From Euzebyella saccharophila (GTDB lineage: Bacteria > Bacteroidota > Bacteroidia > Flavobacteriales > Flavobacteriaceae): a DNA stretch of 64,000 nucleotides. How positions within the stretch are numbered: the stretch's first letter is position 1; each line of letters begins with the position of its first letter. The stretch spans positions 310,001-374,000 of the forward strand of contig NZ_JACYFJ010000002.1 of the NCBI RefSeq assembly GCF_014855495.1, in the 5' to 3' direction. Made by a program: the position numbers and the translations under genes. Of this stretch, positions 24,905 through 34,028 are shown in pieces. The notes under the pieces were generated by a model. The model ran no database searches. It was not told where the DNA came from and was given only the letters and a program-made list of their open reading frames with translations.

Positions 24905-26506
24905 TTATAATTTTTCCAATTTTACAAATTGAACCATTATGGCATTCGTCTGATTACCAATATCCAATAAAATTCGAGCGCCATTGGTAGTATCGAGGCC
25001 CATCACAAACTCTTTTTCATAGGTCTGATATTCCGTATCACCGGCCAGCCACACACCGCCGCCGCCGTCATATGCCTGCCAGCCATCTCTTCCCGTTCCA
25101 TCTCCCACGGACATGGAGAACCAGAAATCGCCATTACCAGGATAGGCCTTCACGTGAACGGTCAATTTATACTTGGCATCTTTTTCTAAAAGAAGCGATG
25201 GTTTAAAAAGCTGTACATCCCATGGGTTGGTACCTACCACAATATCTTTAGCTACCAAAATTCCATCTTCAATCAGCACATTGGCTGCCCCACCGCCATT
25301 CTGGTTGACTTGCCAACCATCGACATCGGCCGAAAAGTCAGATTCATAAATAATCTCTGAGCCTAAGGAGATGACAACGGTGTCCGCAAGGTCTGGATAT
25401 GAAACTACAATTTCACTGGTACCATCGGTATAAATAGCTTCTTGGGCCGGTGAAGAGTTGATTCCATATATATCAAAATCATCATTTGCAATCAGTAAGT
25501 CTTCCTGTCCGTTTACTTCCAAGCGCAATATGAGTCCTTTTAAATCGATAGCTTCCCCGTCTTTGTATAAGGTTTTTTCTGGTTTCATTTCCATAGTCAT
25601 ACCAACAACATCCAAAGCATTGACGGTGATGGGTACTACTATAGAAGTTCCGTTTGAATGCATAATTTCAACCTCGGAATCGGATAATTTTAGTTTGGAT
25701 TCGTGGGCAGGAGTCGCCGTTAGTCCAAAATCTTCAAAATTCTCAAAAGGAATATCTATTTCTTGACCATCCTCCATGGTAAAATGTATGCTCGTACCTT
25801 CCAACTCTAGAAGTTCACCGACCTTATATTCCCCCTTGGTGGGCATTGAAACAATGGTACCTGTAGCGGGGGAAAAGGGAACTACCTGAATATTTTGGGC
25901 CACTTTTACATTGGTAGCAATGTATGTTATGTCTATTTCCGAATTGCTAATTTCTAGAATATCACCGTTTACCGGACTTGTTTCTATATCGGCATCAAAA
26001 TCGGAATAGGCCACATCGGTAGTGGCCCCATCTTCACGGATTAAGGTAACAACCAAATCGTTCAGATCTAGCATTTGACCGTTGATATAATTTTCTGTTG
26101 CTTTCGTCTTTACCTCTATCGCTACCACATTATTGGTAACACTTATGGCTTGAATAATACCTTGGCCAGAGTCGCCAACTTTTATGGTTACTTGCTCATG
26201 TGAAAAATCAAGCACCGTACCATTAGCCGGTTCAACAGAAATGTTTTCTGAAGAAAAGGATGAAAAAGGCACGTCTACAGAGCTACCCTCTTTATCGATA
26301 GTTAAAACAATTTCTGAAAGGTCTAGCTCATCACCAAGCACATATTTTACTTTCGGCAAGGTTTTCATGTGTACAGTGGATGATATTCTCTCAGTAGAAG
26401 AATCATCATCGCTTTCGCAAGACGACACCAGTAGGCCGGTCATTAAAAGCATATAAGCGATAACACCTAATTTTCTATATTTTATATGGTTGACCATCGC
26501 GTACAT
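24905..26506 (-). CDS. Surface glycan-binding lipoprotein with four Ig-like repeats and a C-terminal CBM
   Basis: The 533-residue lipoprotein (lipobox VSSC, Cys30) has four repeats of about 85 residues, each with a pattern like LGDELDLSEIVLTI...VDVPFSSF...PANGTVLDFS; then a C-terminal beta-sandwich of about 145 residues (from DFSADVDGWQVN) with exposed Trp residues, resembling CBM4/9/16-type modules. It sits in the SGBP (SusE/F) position after SusD, so it likely holds glycan at the surface for the GH5. Its ATG overlaps the stop of the upstream gene (TAATG). Confidence 0.8.
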   Translation of the reverse strand: MYAMVNHIKYRKLGVIAYMLLMTGLLVSSCESDDDSSTERISSTVHMKTLPKVKYVLGDELDLSEIVLTIDKEGSSVDVPFSSFSSENISVEPANGTVLDFSHEQVTIKVGDSGQGIIQAISVTNNVVAIEVKTKATENYINGQMLDLNDLVVTLIREDGATTDVAYSDFDADIETSPVNGDILEISNSEIDITYIATNVKVAQNIQVVPFSPATGTIVSMPTKGEYKVGELLELEGTSIHFTMEDGQEIDIPFENFEDFGLTATPAHESKLKLSDSEVEIMHSNGTSIVVPITVNALDVVGMTMEMKPEKTLYKDGEAIDLKGLILRLEVNGQEDLLIANDDFDIYGINSSPAQEAIYTDGTSEIVVSYPDLADTVVISLGSEIIYESDFSADVDGWQVNQNGGGAANVLIEDGILVAKDIVVGTNPWDVQLFKPSLLLEKDAKYKLTVHVKAYPGNGDFWFSMSVGDGTGRDGWQAYDGGGGVWLAGDTEYQTYEKEFVMGLDTTNGARILLDIGNQTNAIMVQFVKLEKL

Positions 26507-27531
26507 TATTTTAGTTCAATTTCAAATTCTTCAAAAACAGCCGTCCTATCCCTAATGACCAAAGTATCCTTGACCGAGTGGGTTTCTGAATTATCAGCAT
26601 CTGTATAGGTGTAGTCTAGATATAGAACATCTCTAGGCTTCCCGCCCCACTCATCACCTTCTTCAACAAATTCCCCCGTTCCACTAATGTCATAGGGGTC
26701 ATCTTTATAACTTGAAACAGAACATGTATTATCATTAAAAGTAAGTTCCATGGTCACATTGCCTGGACTCGAGTTCTCTCCTCTTCCTATTATATTTTGT
26801 AAATACACCTTATTAAATCCACTAGTAGCAACAAACACCACTTCATCATCAACTGTATATTGGGCATTGTATTCCCTACCCAATGTAGATGGGTCTGTCA
26901 TTATCATATCTGTACCTCTTCTTAGATAATTTCCATGAAAACGGTTCATAAACTTAATTCCAAATAGGGTGTAGTCTTTGGGTAGTATATCCCAATGTGC
27001 CTCATTTACTGGGTCCGGATCGCTAATGGTTTCAAAACTGCGGCCTACCAAAACACTATCAATATTTTCTACTTGGGTAATTCGTAAAGGAATCACGTAA
27101 TTGGTAGTATTCTCTTCACCAAATGACAAGGTATCGTTAAAAAAATCCTCATACAATTGTACTTGAATTCTAGCCTTGGTTTCTCCAGAAACAATACTCA
27201 CCGGACTCAAAGTTTCAAGTGTATAATAATCCGGAGGAAGGGCTTTTACATTATCTACATTAGCAAGCAGACCGTTATCTACTTCAAAATGTACCTTACG
27301 CTCTTCTTCATTGGAATAAACCCCGGTCATAAGAGCCGTTATTTCAAATCGATAATCATTGTCGTTTTCATTAATTCCCTGATCATAATTACCTAAAATT
27401 AAGGTCCTGGCCGGCGTCTGGTATGGAAAATATACCGATTGAGTTTCAAAATCATTAAAATCCTGTTCCGCATTACTACACGAAATCAAGAAGAAAACCA
27501 TCAATACCGGAATGAAATTATTAATCTTCAT
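26506..27531 (-). CDS. DUF1735-like lipoprotein of the PUL
   Basis: The 341-residue lipoprotein (lipobox LISC, Cys18) has an N-terminal beta-sandwich with SVYFPYQTPARTLILG and DYYTLETLSPVSIVSGE, the pattern of DUF1735 (BT_3987-like) proteins, and a C-terminal domain with YLRRGTDMIM and YLDYTY. Such proteins follow susD in many PULs and are thought to bind the glycan at the surface. It is coupled by TAATG to the CBM lipoprotein gene and lies 42 nt after the susD gene. Confidence 0.75.
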   Translation of the reverse strand: MKINNFIPVLMVFFLISCSNAEQDFNDFETQSVYFPYQTPARTLILGNYDQGINENDNDYRFEITALMTGVYSNEEERKVHFEVDNGLLANVDNVKALPPDYYTLETLSPVSIVSGETKARIQVQLYEDFFNDTLSFGEENTTNYVIPLRITQVENIDSVLVGRSFETISDPDPVNEAHWDILPKDYTLFGIKFMNRFHGNYLRRGTDMIMTDPSTLGREYNAQYTVDDEVVFVATSGFNKVYLQNIIGRGENSSPGNVTMELTFNDNTCSVSSYKDDPYDISGTGEFVEEGDEWGGKPRDVLYLDYTYTDADNSETHSVKDTLVIRDRTAVFEEFEIELK

Positions 27532-27573
27532 ATATTCAGAAAAAGTTACTTAATATCTTACTTTAATCGTTAC

Positions 27574-29322
27574 TTACCAGCCTTGGTTCTGTTCAATAGC
27601 ACCAAACCTAACTACCTCATTCTGTGGTATAGGTCCATAGTTGGCGTTGGAGCCATATAACCGGGGTTCTACCGAAAATTTGGAATAGGTACTCCCATTA
27701 AATTGCAACCCATCCACATCCACGGTTTGGTCAAAAATCCCCCATCTTCTCAGGTCATAAAGACGATGCCCTTCAAAACAAAGCTCCAATCTACGTTCAT
27801 TTCTAATCAATTCTCTCATGGCCTCCTGTGAAGTAACCGAGCTTAAATAAGCATCAGAATTATTAAGGCCAATACCCGCCCGTTGCCTAATGGCAGCAAT
27901 AATATTTCTTGCAGAAAGACCTTCAATAGCTTGGTCAGGGCCACCCAATTCATTGGTTACTTCTGCCATCATTAAGAACAGGTCTGTATATCTGACGTAG
28001 ACGCTAATTTTTTCAGAACCCGTAATGGTACCGTCTGCACTAATGATGACGTTTTGATCAAGTAATTTTTTGAGGTAATGACCTGATCTCGTAGACCTTT
28101 GTGCTACTTGATCTATACCATCTATACCACCATCGTTTCCGGTGTTTACTACCCTACCATTTAAATCGTTGCCATTGTAAAGAATATACCTGCTCAATCT
28201 AGGATCCCTATTTTCAAAAGGGTTATTGGGATTATAATCTGGATGGGAAATACTAAATGGTTGCCCATCAAGCATTGGAAATGCTTCTACCAGGTTTTGA
28301 GAAGGATTCAACCTACCCTCACCATTTAAGGAGGGAGGAAATTGTTGACTTTCTACCCATGTCTGAAACGTTGAGGCATTACCGCGCCATAGAACTTCTG
28401 GAAAATTTCTAGTACCAATAGCAAACTGGTAAAAATTATAATGACCTTCAGGATCTAAACCTCCAATTCCCCCAATATCGTTTAATAATTCTGCTAAAAT
28501 ATTGGCAGCTTCTTCATAATAATTACCTTGACCATCCATAAAAGCCGGGCTTGCCGCTAACAAATAAAGTTTGGTCTTAAATGCTTTTACTGTTCTTCCG
28601 CTAATTCTATTGTCTTGGTCGGCCCCAAATACAAACTGATATTTCTCATCATTTACGGCATTGTAACGTGCGGGTTTTTTAGATAAGTCACCATCGTAAT
28701 CCAACGGTAAATACTCCAAAGCCTCATCAAAATCGGCCGCAATTCTAGAAACTGTCTCTTCAAAGCCCAATCTTGAGGTATTAAAATCGGCATCGAACTC
28801 CAAAAATTCAGTTATATAGGGGATTCCCAATAATTGCCCGGACTGCCCTTTACCGCCATGTTCCTGTAGTATCCAGAAATGTCTTAAAGCCCTTAGCGCA
28901 ACCGCTTCGCCATATAATCTTTGCTTAAAAAGTTCGTTGGTTTCCTCATCCCTTTTCCAGACAACTTCATCGATCAAAGAGATAAATTTATTGGCGTAAA
29001 GCACATGTTCATACTGCCACCACCTACTGGTAAATGCGTTTTGAGCATTCCACTCACCAATGGCCATTCTTCTATAACTGCTTAAAAAGTTGTTTACCGC
29101 ATCATCCGTGGCAGCATCATTGAACGAGAGTTGGTTCACTAAATCTTCATAAGCGTTCAATAGTACTCCTTCAGCAAAAGCTGGGTCAAAATTCAGTCTT
29201 TCTTCTCCCAAAAGATTTTCATCGACCGGTTCCACCAGACTACATGAAACCGTTATAAAACTTACTATGGCAAAGAATATATATAAAATGTTGGTTTTCA
29301 TTTCTTTCATAATTTTGAGCAT
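27574..29322 (-). CDS. SusD/RagB-family surface lipoprotein (PUL pair 1)
   Basis: The 582-residue lipoprotein (lipobox TVSC, Cys27) has the TPR-based SusD fold: the N-terminal ALRALRHFWILQEHGG region, KAFKTKLYLLAASPAF, and the C-terminal RNERRLELCFEGHRLYDLRRWG box that marks the family. It forms the lid of the SusC channel and binds oligosaccharide. The ATG overlaps the stop of its susC gene (TAATG), so the pair is made in step. The glycan cannot be told from sequence, though the linked GH5 points to a beta-glucan type. Confidence 0.92.
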   Translation of the reverse strand: MLKIMKEMKTNILYIFFAIVSFITVSCSLVEPVDENLLGEERLNFDPAFAEGVLLNAYEDLVNQLSFNDAATDDAVNNFLSSYRRMAIGEWNAQNAFTSRWWQYEHVLYANKFISLIDEVVWKRDEETNELFKQRLYGEAVALRALRHFWILQEHGGKGQSGQLLGIPYITEFLEFDADFNTSRLGFEETVSRIAADFDEALEYLPLDYDGDLSKKPARYNAVNDEKYQFVFGADQDNRISGRTVKAFKTKLYLLAASPAFMDGQGNYYEEAANILAELLNDIGGIGGLDPEGHYNFYQFAIGTRNFPEVLWRGNASTFQTWVESQQFPPSLNGEGRLNPSQNLVEAFPMLDGQPFSISHPDYNPNNPFENRDPRLSRYILYNGNDLNGRVVNTGNDGGIDGIDQVAQRSTRSGHYLKKLLDQNVIISADGTITGSEKISVYVRYTDLFLMMAEVTNELGGPDQAIEGLSARNIIAAIRQRAGIGLNNSDAYLSSVTSQEAMRELIRNERRLELCFEGHRLYDLRRWGIFDQTVDVDGLQFNGSTYSKFSVEPRLYGSNANYGPIPQNEVVRFGAIEQNQGW

Positions 29323-32204
29323 TAAAACTTCATTCTAGCTCCGAACGAGAAATAGCGAAACATGGGGTTGCCTCCTAATTGTAACTGCCTTACCTTCCTG
29401 TTTTTTGAAAACTCTGTTAAGTTGGAGCCCGAGGCAAATAAGCTTATGTCATTCATTGCAAATTTTGAAACTAGTTGCTCTGGTAAATCAAATGTCAACT
29501 GCACCCTTTGGATTCTAAAATAGTCATTGTTATAGAGCCAGTATGTTGAGGTTTTTTCAAAATTGTTGGTGTTACCAATGGAGGATAATCTTGGAAAAGT
29601 GGCATCATTTGAATTGGATGCCGTCCAACGGCCTCTTACCACCTCAGAATATTTATCATCTCCCTGTGGCCTATAATAATCCCCATCCAAAACGGCATCT
29701 CCCCCTAATTGTGCCGTAAAAAGGGCAAATATGGTAAATGCTTTGTAAGACCAAGTGAGATCAGACCCAAAGCTCCAAGGGGCTCCATACCTGCCAATTT
29801 GAACAAAATCTTGATCATTGACCATATTATCGCCATTTTGATCTACATATTTAATATCACCAGGTCTAACAGTCCCATACTGGGTTGGCAAACCAACTCT
29901 TAAACTGCCATCTTCGTTAAAGTCATTAGAACTAAACAACCCTAAAGCCTCTAAGCCCCATATAGCATCAACAGGTTTTCCTTGTCGGTTTTGATAATCG
30001 TCTTGATAAATCTCATCTACTTTTGTTCTCTTAGATTGGGTATAAAGCGCCCTTACTCCTAAATTAAAAAAGCAATTATCTGACTCCGTTCTATAATTCA
30101 TTCCAAATTCAAAACCCGAATATTGGTCTTTATTGAAATTACTATAAGGTCTAAATGAGTTATAATAATCTGGGTAAATCGTAGAGGGCCTAATAACCTG
30201 CTCCCCGTAGACGGATTGAAAAACATTACTTTCAACAAATAACTTTTTAAAAAGTAAGGTTTCAAAGCCAAGGGTGTAATCCGTTCTTTTTTCAAAGCCC
30301 AAGCCTAAATTTTGCCCTCTGAGAATTTTTGTAGATGCATTGTTGTAACCAGAGCCATTGGTATCTCCCCAGCTATACCCCCCTCCTTCTTGTTGATAAA
30401 TTGCATTGTACAGAAAATAATCCTGAATGCTTAAGTCTGAATATACAATACCTGCGGAAGAGCGCAATTTAAAATAATCCAACCAACTATGGTTTTTTAA
30501 TGTAGGTTCTTCACTTAGTACATAGGCAAGACCCAATGTAGGAGCAAATTTAGCTCTATTGTTTTCTGCCAACTTAACAGAATTTACATAGGCTCCGCTA
30601 AAATTGGCAAATATTTTATCCTTGTAATTGTAATCAAGACCGATTGCCACATGTGTGTTTTTATCTGATTGTTTCTCGTCCTTAACATAGGTATTGTTAG
30701 CAAAACCTATTAACGTTGCATTAATGTTATGATTTTCATTAAATTTCTTGTCGTAATTGAGGAGGCCATAAAATCCATATCTGATAGCAAAGAAATTTGT
30801 ATTCACATTTTCCACCTGTCCCTTTAGGTCATTGTCTTTAACATTCACTAAATCAATAATTTTACCATCCTCGCTCCAAGTTGGTTGATAGACAGCAAAT
30901 TGATTTGTAACACTTAGATTATAGATATTATAAAAATCGAAACTAACGTAGGATTTTGCGCTCAGGCCTTCGGTAATCGCGCTTAAATCAAAATCTATAG
31001 AATTATTTACCTGGCTAATTCTGCTCAGGTTGTTTTGGTAGCCACCAGCATAAATATCCGCGACAGGTACATTACCGCTAAAGGCCTGCGTGCCACCCAA
31101 TAAAAACCCATCAAATTGGTTGGCGGCATCTACTATGCCCCTAAGCCCAGGGTTGGCATCAAAATCAATACTATTAATAGGTAAAAGCGGGGCGTACAAG
31201 TTGGGTCTAAACGTGGCACCGGCGGCATATAGGTTGTTTAAAGATGTTTTGTTCTTGTCAATTATAGCAACGACATCTAAACTACTATTAATCCAATCGT
31301 TTACCTTAAAGTCAATATTTCCCCTCACATTAAAGCGATTGTTTCCTTTATCATTATCAGGATTAACAGATTGAAAACTTCCATCTGACTTAAATCCTAG
31401 GTTAATGTAAAATTTGGTATTTTCAGTTCCGCCAGCAAAATCCGCAGTAACATTGGCATACGGAGTAATTGGGTTGAAATTACCGTCTTGATAAAAGTCT
31501 ACATCAGGATATCTATAGGGATTGGTACCACTTTTATAATTATTAATTTGTTCTTCTGTGTAAATTTCAGCCAATCCGTCATTTATTCTTGCTTCGTTGA
31601 ACAATTGCATGTATTCTGCAGAACCAAGATACTCCGGCATACTTACCGGGGTACGCACACCGGTGCTAGCGCTAACATTGAACTGTTTTTTAGTAGAACC
31701 TCTTTTAGTGGTTACCACTATTACTCCATCGCGCGCCATAGACCCGTATAAAGCGGCAACGTTGGCATCTTTAAGGATAGTTATTTCCTCTATTTCCTCC
31801 ATATTTAGGAGGTCTATACTTCTTCCCGGAATACCATCTACAACTATGAGGGCATTGCCCACACCTCTAATATTGGAACTTCCTCGTAATCCGGTCATAC
31901 GTCCAGAAAGCGCGTCTTGTACCCATTGGGTTGTATCAAACTTTAAAAAATCTTTAGGCTCTACAGTTGCCGATGATCCTACAATGTCCTTTTTTTCCTT
32001 TGTTTGAAAACCCAAATGTATTTCCTCTTGTAAATCAGACTCCAAGGGAGCCAAATTATCTTGTAAAATAACGGTTTGAGTAGAATCAACCGCTTGTGAA
32101 TAACCGATTGTTGCAATACCTGGAATAATACACAGGAAGCACAAGAGTTGAAATACTAAGTTGAATTGTTTCATAAATTGTTGATTGGCTAGTACTCTAT
32201 TCAT
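29322..32204 (-). CDS. SusC/RagA TonB-dependent transporter (PUL pair 1), without carboxypeptidase-like domain
   Basis: The 960-residue outer-membrane barrel has a signal peptide (after the Met at residue 11, cleavage near IGYSQA), a short linker instead of the usual N-terminal carboxypeptidase-D-like domain, a plug with GNALIVVDGIPGRSIDLLNM and EITILKDANVAALYGSMARDG landmarks, and a C-terminus ending RYFSFGARMKF. The frame is open to 32291; I chose the ATG at 32204, 4 nt after the stop of the upstream susD. The ATG at 32174 is a second option. TonB and partner SusD would open it for uptake. Confidence 0.9.
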   Translation of the reverse strand: MNRVLANQQFMKQFNLVFQLLCFLCIIPGIATIGYSQAVDSTQTVILQDNLAPLESDLQEEIHLGFQTKEKKDIVGSSATVEPKDFLKFDTTQWVQDALSGRMTGLRGSSNIRGVGNALIVVDGIPGRSIDLLNMEEIEEITILKDANVAALYGSMARDGVIVVTTKRGSTKKQFNVSASTGVRTPVSMPEYLGSAEYMQLFNEARINDGLAEIYTEEQINNYKSGTNPYRYPDVDFYQDGNFNPITPYANVTADFAGGTENTKFYINLGFKSDGSFQSVNPDNDKGNNRFNVRGNIDFKVNDWINSSLDVVAIIDKNKTSLNNLYAAGATFRPNLYAPLLPINSIDFDANPGLRGIVDAANQFDGFLLGGTQAFSGNVPVADIYAGGYQNNLSRISQVNNSIDFDLSAITEGLSAKSYVSFDFYNIYNLSVTNQFAVYQPTWSEDGKIIDLVNVKDNDLKGQVENVNTNFFAIRYGFYGLLNYDKKFNENHNINATLIGFANNTYVKDEKQSDKNTHVAIGLDYNYKDKIFANFSGAYVNSVKLAENNRAKFAPTLGLAYVLSEEPTLKNHSWLDYFKLRSSAGIVYSDLSIQDYFLYNAIYQQEGGGYSWGDTNGSGYNNASTKILRGQNLGLGFEKRTDYTLGFETLLFKKLFVESNVFQSVYGEQVIRPSTIYPDYYNSFRPYSNFNKDQYSGFEFGMNYRTESDNCFFNLGVRALYTQSKRTKVDEIYQDDYQNRQGKPVDAIWGLEALGLFSSNDFNEDGSLRVGLPTQYGTVRPGDIKYVDQNGDNMVNDQDFVQIGRYGAPWSFGSDLTWSYKAFTIFALFTAQLGGDAVLDGDYYRPQGDDKYSEVVRGRWTASNSNDATFPRLSSIGNTNNFEKTSTYWLYNNDYFRIQRVQLTFDLPEQLVSKFAMNDISLFASGSNLTEFSKNRKVRQLQLGGNPMFRYFSFGARMKF

Positions 32205-32208
32205 TTTG

Positions 32209-34020
32209 TTACCATCCTGGGTTTTGAGGGAATCCTTCATATAATTCCGTATCATTTTTAGGAAAGGGCAACCAATAGTGCTTTTCCTCAAAAACTTTGG
32301 TTCTCAAAACCCGTTCTACAAAATTGATGGCCTTACCTTCTGAGTTACGATCAAAAACCAATTCGGTTTTAAGCTTATACTTCTCCTGAGTTCCAAGTTT
32401 CCATCTTCTAATATCCATCCATCTATGTGACTCATAAGAAAGCTCCACCGCCCGTTCCCTTCTAATTTCATCCATAAAAGCATCCGTGCCGGTCAAATAT
32501 TGAGGCTGTACATTTAGACTACCGTCCGGAACTGCACGCTCCCTGATCCTATTTATGGCGTCTAGGGCAGAAAGATCAAAACCATCTGGTTTCCCATTTA
32601 TCCCGTAAGCGACCAAAGCGGCCTCTGCGTACATCAAATAAACATCAGTAAGTCTTACATGAAGTCTCCAAGCAAAAACCCCTTGATTATCAAAATTGTT
32701 GAAACCAATTGGAAACCACTTTTTGGCTACATAGCCAGTTCTAGATCCATTACCCTTGTTAGGGTATCTATGTTCTCCCGAGGAATGGAATTGGGCATAT
32801 CTATGCACTTCATTCTCACCAGTGGCCGCACCTAGATTCTGCACCATTTGGTCACCGTCCAACACCAACCATTTATAAAGTCTAGGATCCCTATTGTCCC
32901 ATGGGTTTGCGGGATCGTACGACGGACTGTCCTCGCAAGACAGGCCATCGTTCATACCAAAATTGTGCTGAATGTAATTATGCGTGGGAAAGGAAGCCAA
33001 ATTGTTCTGACCAATGGCACCTAACTGCCAATTGGTAGGTAAAAAGGATTGAAACCAGCCAACACTGCCAGATTGACTAAAAATATGTTCCGAAGTGTTC
33101 GGATACCTGCCTTGAGTGGAATAAAAAACAGTTTCGTACTCATCCCAAGGAACAAGACTGTATTGAGGCATTTTTATTACTTCCGCAAAGGTGTCCGCTG
33201 CACGTTTAGCCAATTCCTGGTCGTAATCATAGGTACCTGCACTGTTTTGCATCAACGGACTGGCTGCATAGAGTAGGTTCTTAGCTTTTAGGGAAAGGGC
33301 AGCCCCTTTGGTTATTCTAAACATGTTCTGACCTTGTGATTTTTGTCCGGGGGTCCATGCAGGATCATCCCAATCTTCAGGTAACAAGTCTGCCGCTCTT
33401 TGAAAATCCTCGTCAATTTTAAGCGCCGTTTCGGACCATTCCAAAGGTCTTGGCAACTGCCAGTCATTTTCCAAGACTTGATCTATATACGGAATACTTC
33501 CCCAAAATTTCATAATTTCGTGATGAAAGAAAGCCCTAAAAAAATAGGCTTGACCTAATACTGCATCCTTTTCTATCTGGGTTGCATCAGTCATTAAACT
33601 ATCGGCATCGGCAATAACAATGTTCGATTTTCTGATGCCTGCCCAGCTACTTGGCCAAAGCTTGGCACGGTCAAAAGGCAAGTCTGCATTGGTGTTGGTA
33701 GGCCCATCGAACATACTGCCCGTGCCATTCCTCTGCCATTCCCAATAACGACCTTCATCAATAGCATAGTCAAATTGCCATGTGTCTATTCCTACGGCAT
33801 CTTCGGCATAGCAATGGAAGTGCTGCCAATGGGCGGCAGTACTATAATCCACAATCATAGCGTACATTTCTTCGACAAACCCTTGAGCACTGTCAAAGTT
33901 CTTGAAAACATCTTCTTCTGTGAGTTCTGTTTCTATGGACCTGTCCAAATAATCTTCGCAAGAAGCTATGATAGCTATTAAACAAAGTCCTCCAAGTAAG
34001 TTGTATAAATTCTTCATCAT
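32209..34020 (-). CDS. SusD/RagB-family surface lipoprotein (PUL pair 2)
   Basis: The 603-residue lipoprotein (lipobox IASC, Cys21) has the SusD landmarks AYFFRAFFHHEIMKFWG, AKNLLYAASPLMQ and RRERAVELSYESHRWMDIRRWK. It is only distantly similar to the pair-1 SusD, so the two pairs are not a recent duplication and may take different oligosaccharides. It starts 8 nt after its susC gene and ends 4 nt before the chosen start of the second susC, so all four genes are almost certainly one transcript. Confidence 0.92.
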   Translation of the reverse strand: MMKNLYNLLGGLCLIAIIASCEDYLDRSIETELTEEDVFKNFDSAQGFVEEMYAMIVDYSTAAHWQHFHCYAEDAVGIDTWQFDYAIDEGRYWEWQRNGTGSMFDGPTNTNADLPFDRAKLWPSSWAGIRKSNIVIADADSLMTDATQIEKDAVLGQAYFFRAFFHHEIMKFWGSIPYIDQVLENDWQLPRPLEWSETALKIDEDFQRAADLLPEDWDDPAWTPGQKSQGQNMFRITKGAALSLKAKNLLYAASPLMQNSAGTYDYDQELAKRAADTFAEVIKMPQYSLVPWDEYETVFYSTQGRYPNTSEHIFSQSGSVGWFQSFLPTNWQLGAIGQNNLASFPTHNYIQHNFGMNDGLSCEDSPSYDPANPWDNRDPRLYKWLVLDGDQMVQNLGAATGENEVHRYAQFHSSGEHRYPNKGNGSRTGYVAKKWFPIGFNNFDNQGVFAWRLHVRLTDVYLMYAEAALVAYGINGKPDGFDLSALDAINRIRERAVPDGSLNVQPQYLTGTDAFMDEIRRERAVELSYESHRWMDIRRWKLGTQEKYKLKTELVFDRNSEGKAINFVERVLRTKVFEEKHYWLPFPKNDTELYEGFPQNPGW

Positions 34021-34028
34021 GAACTTTA

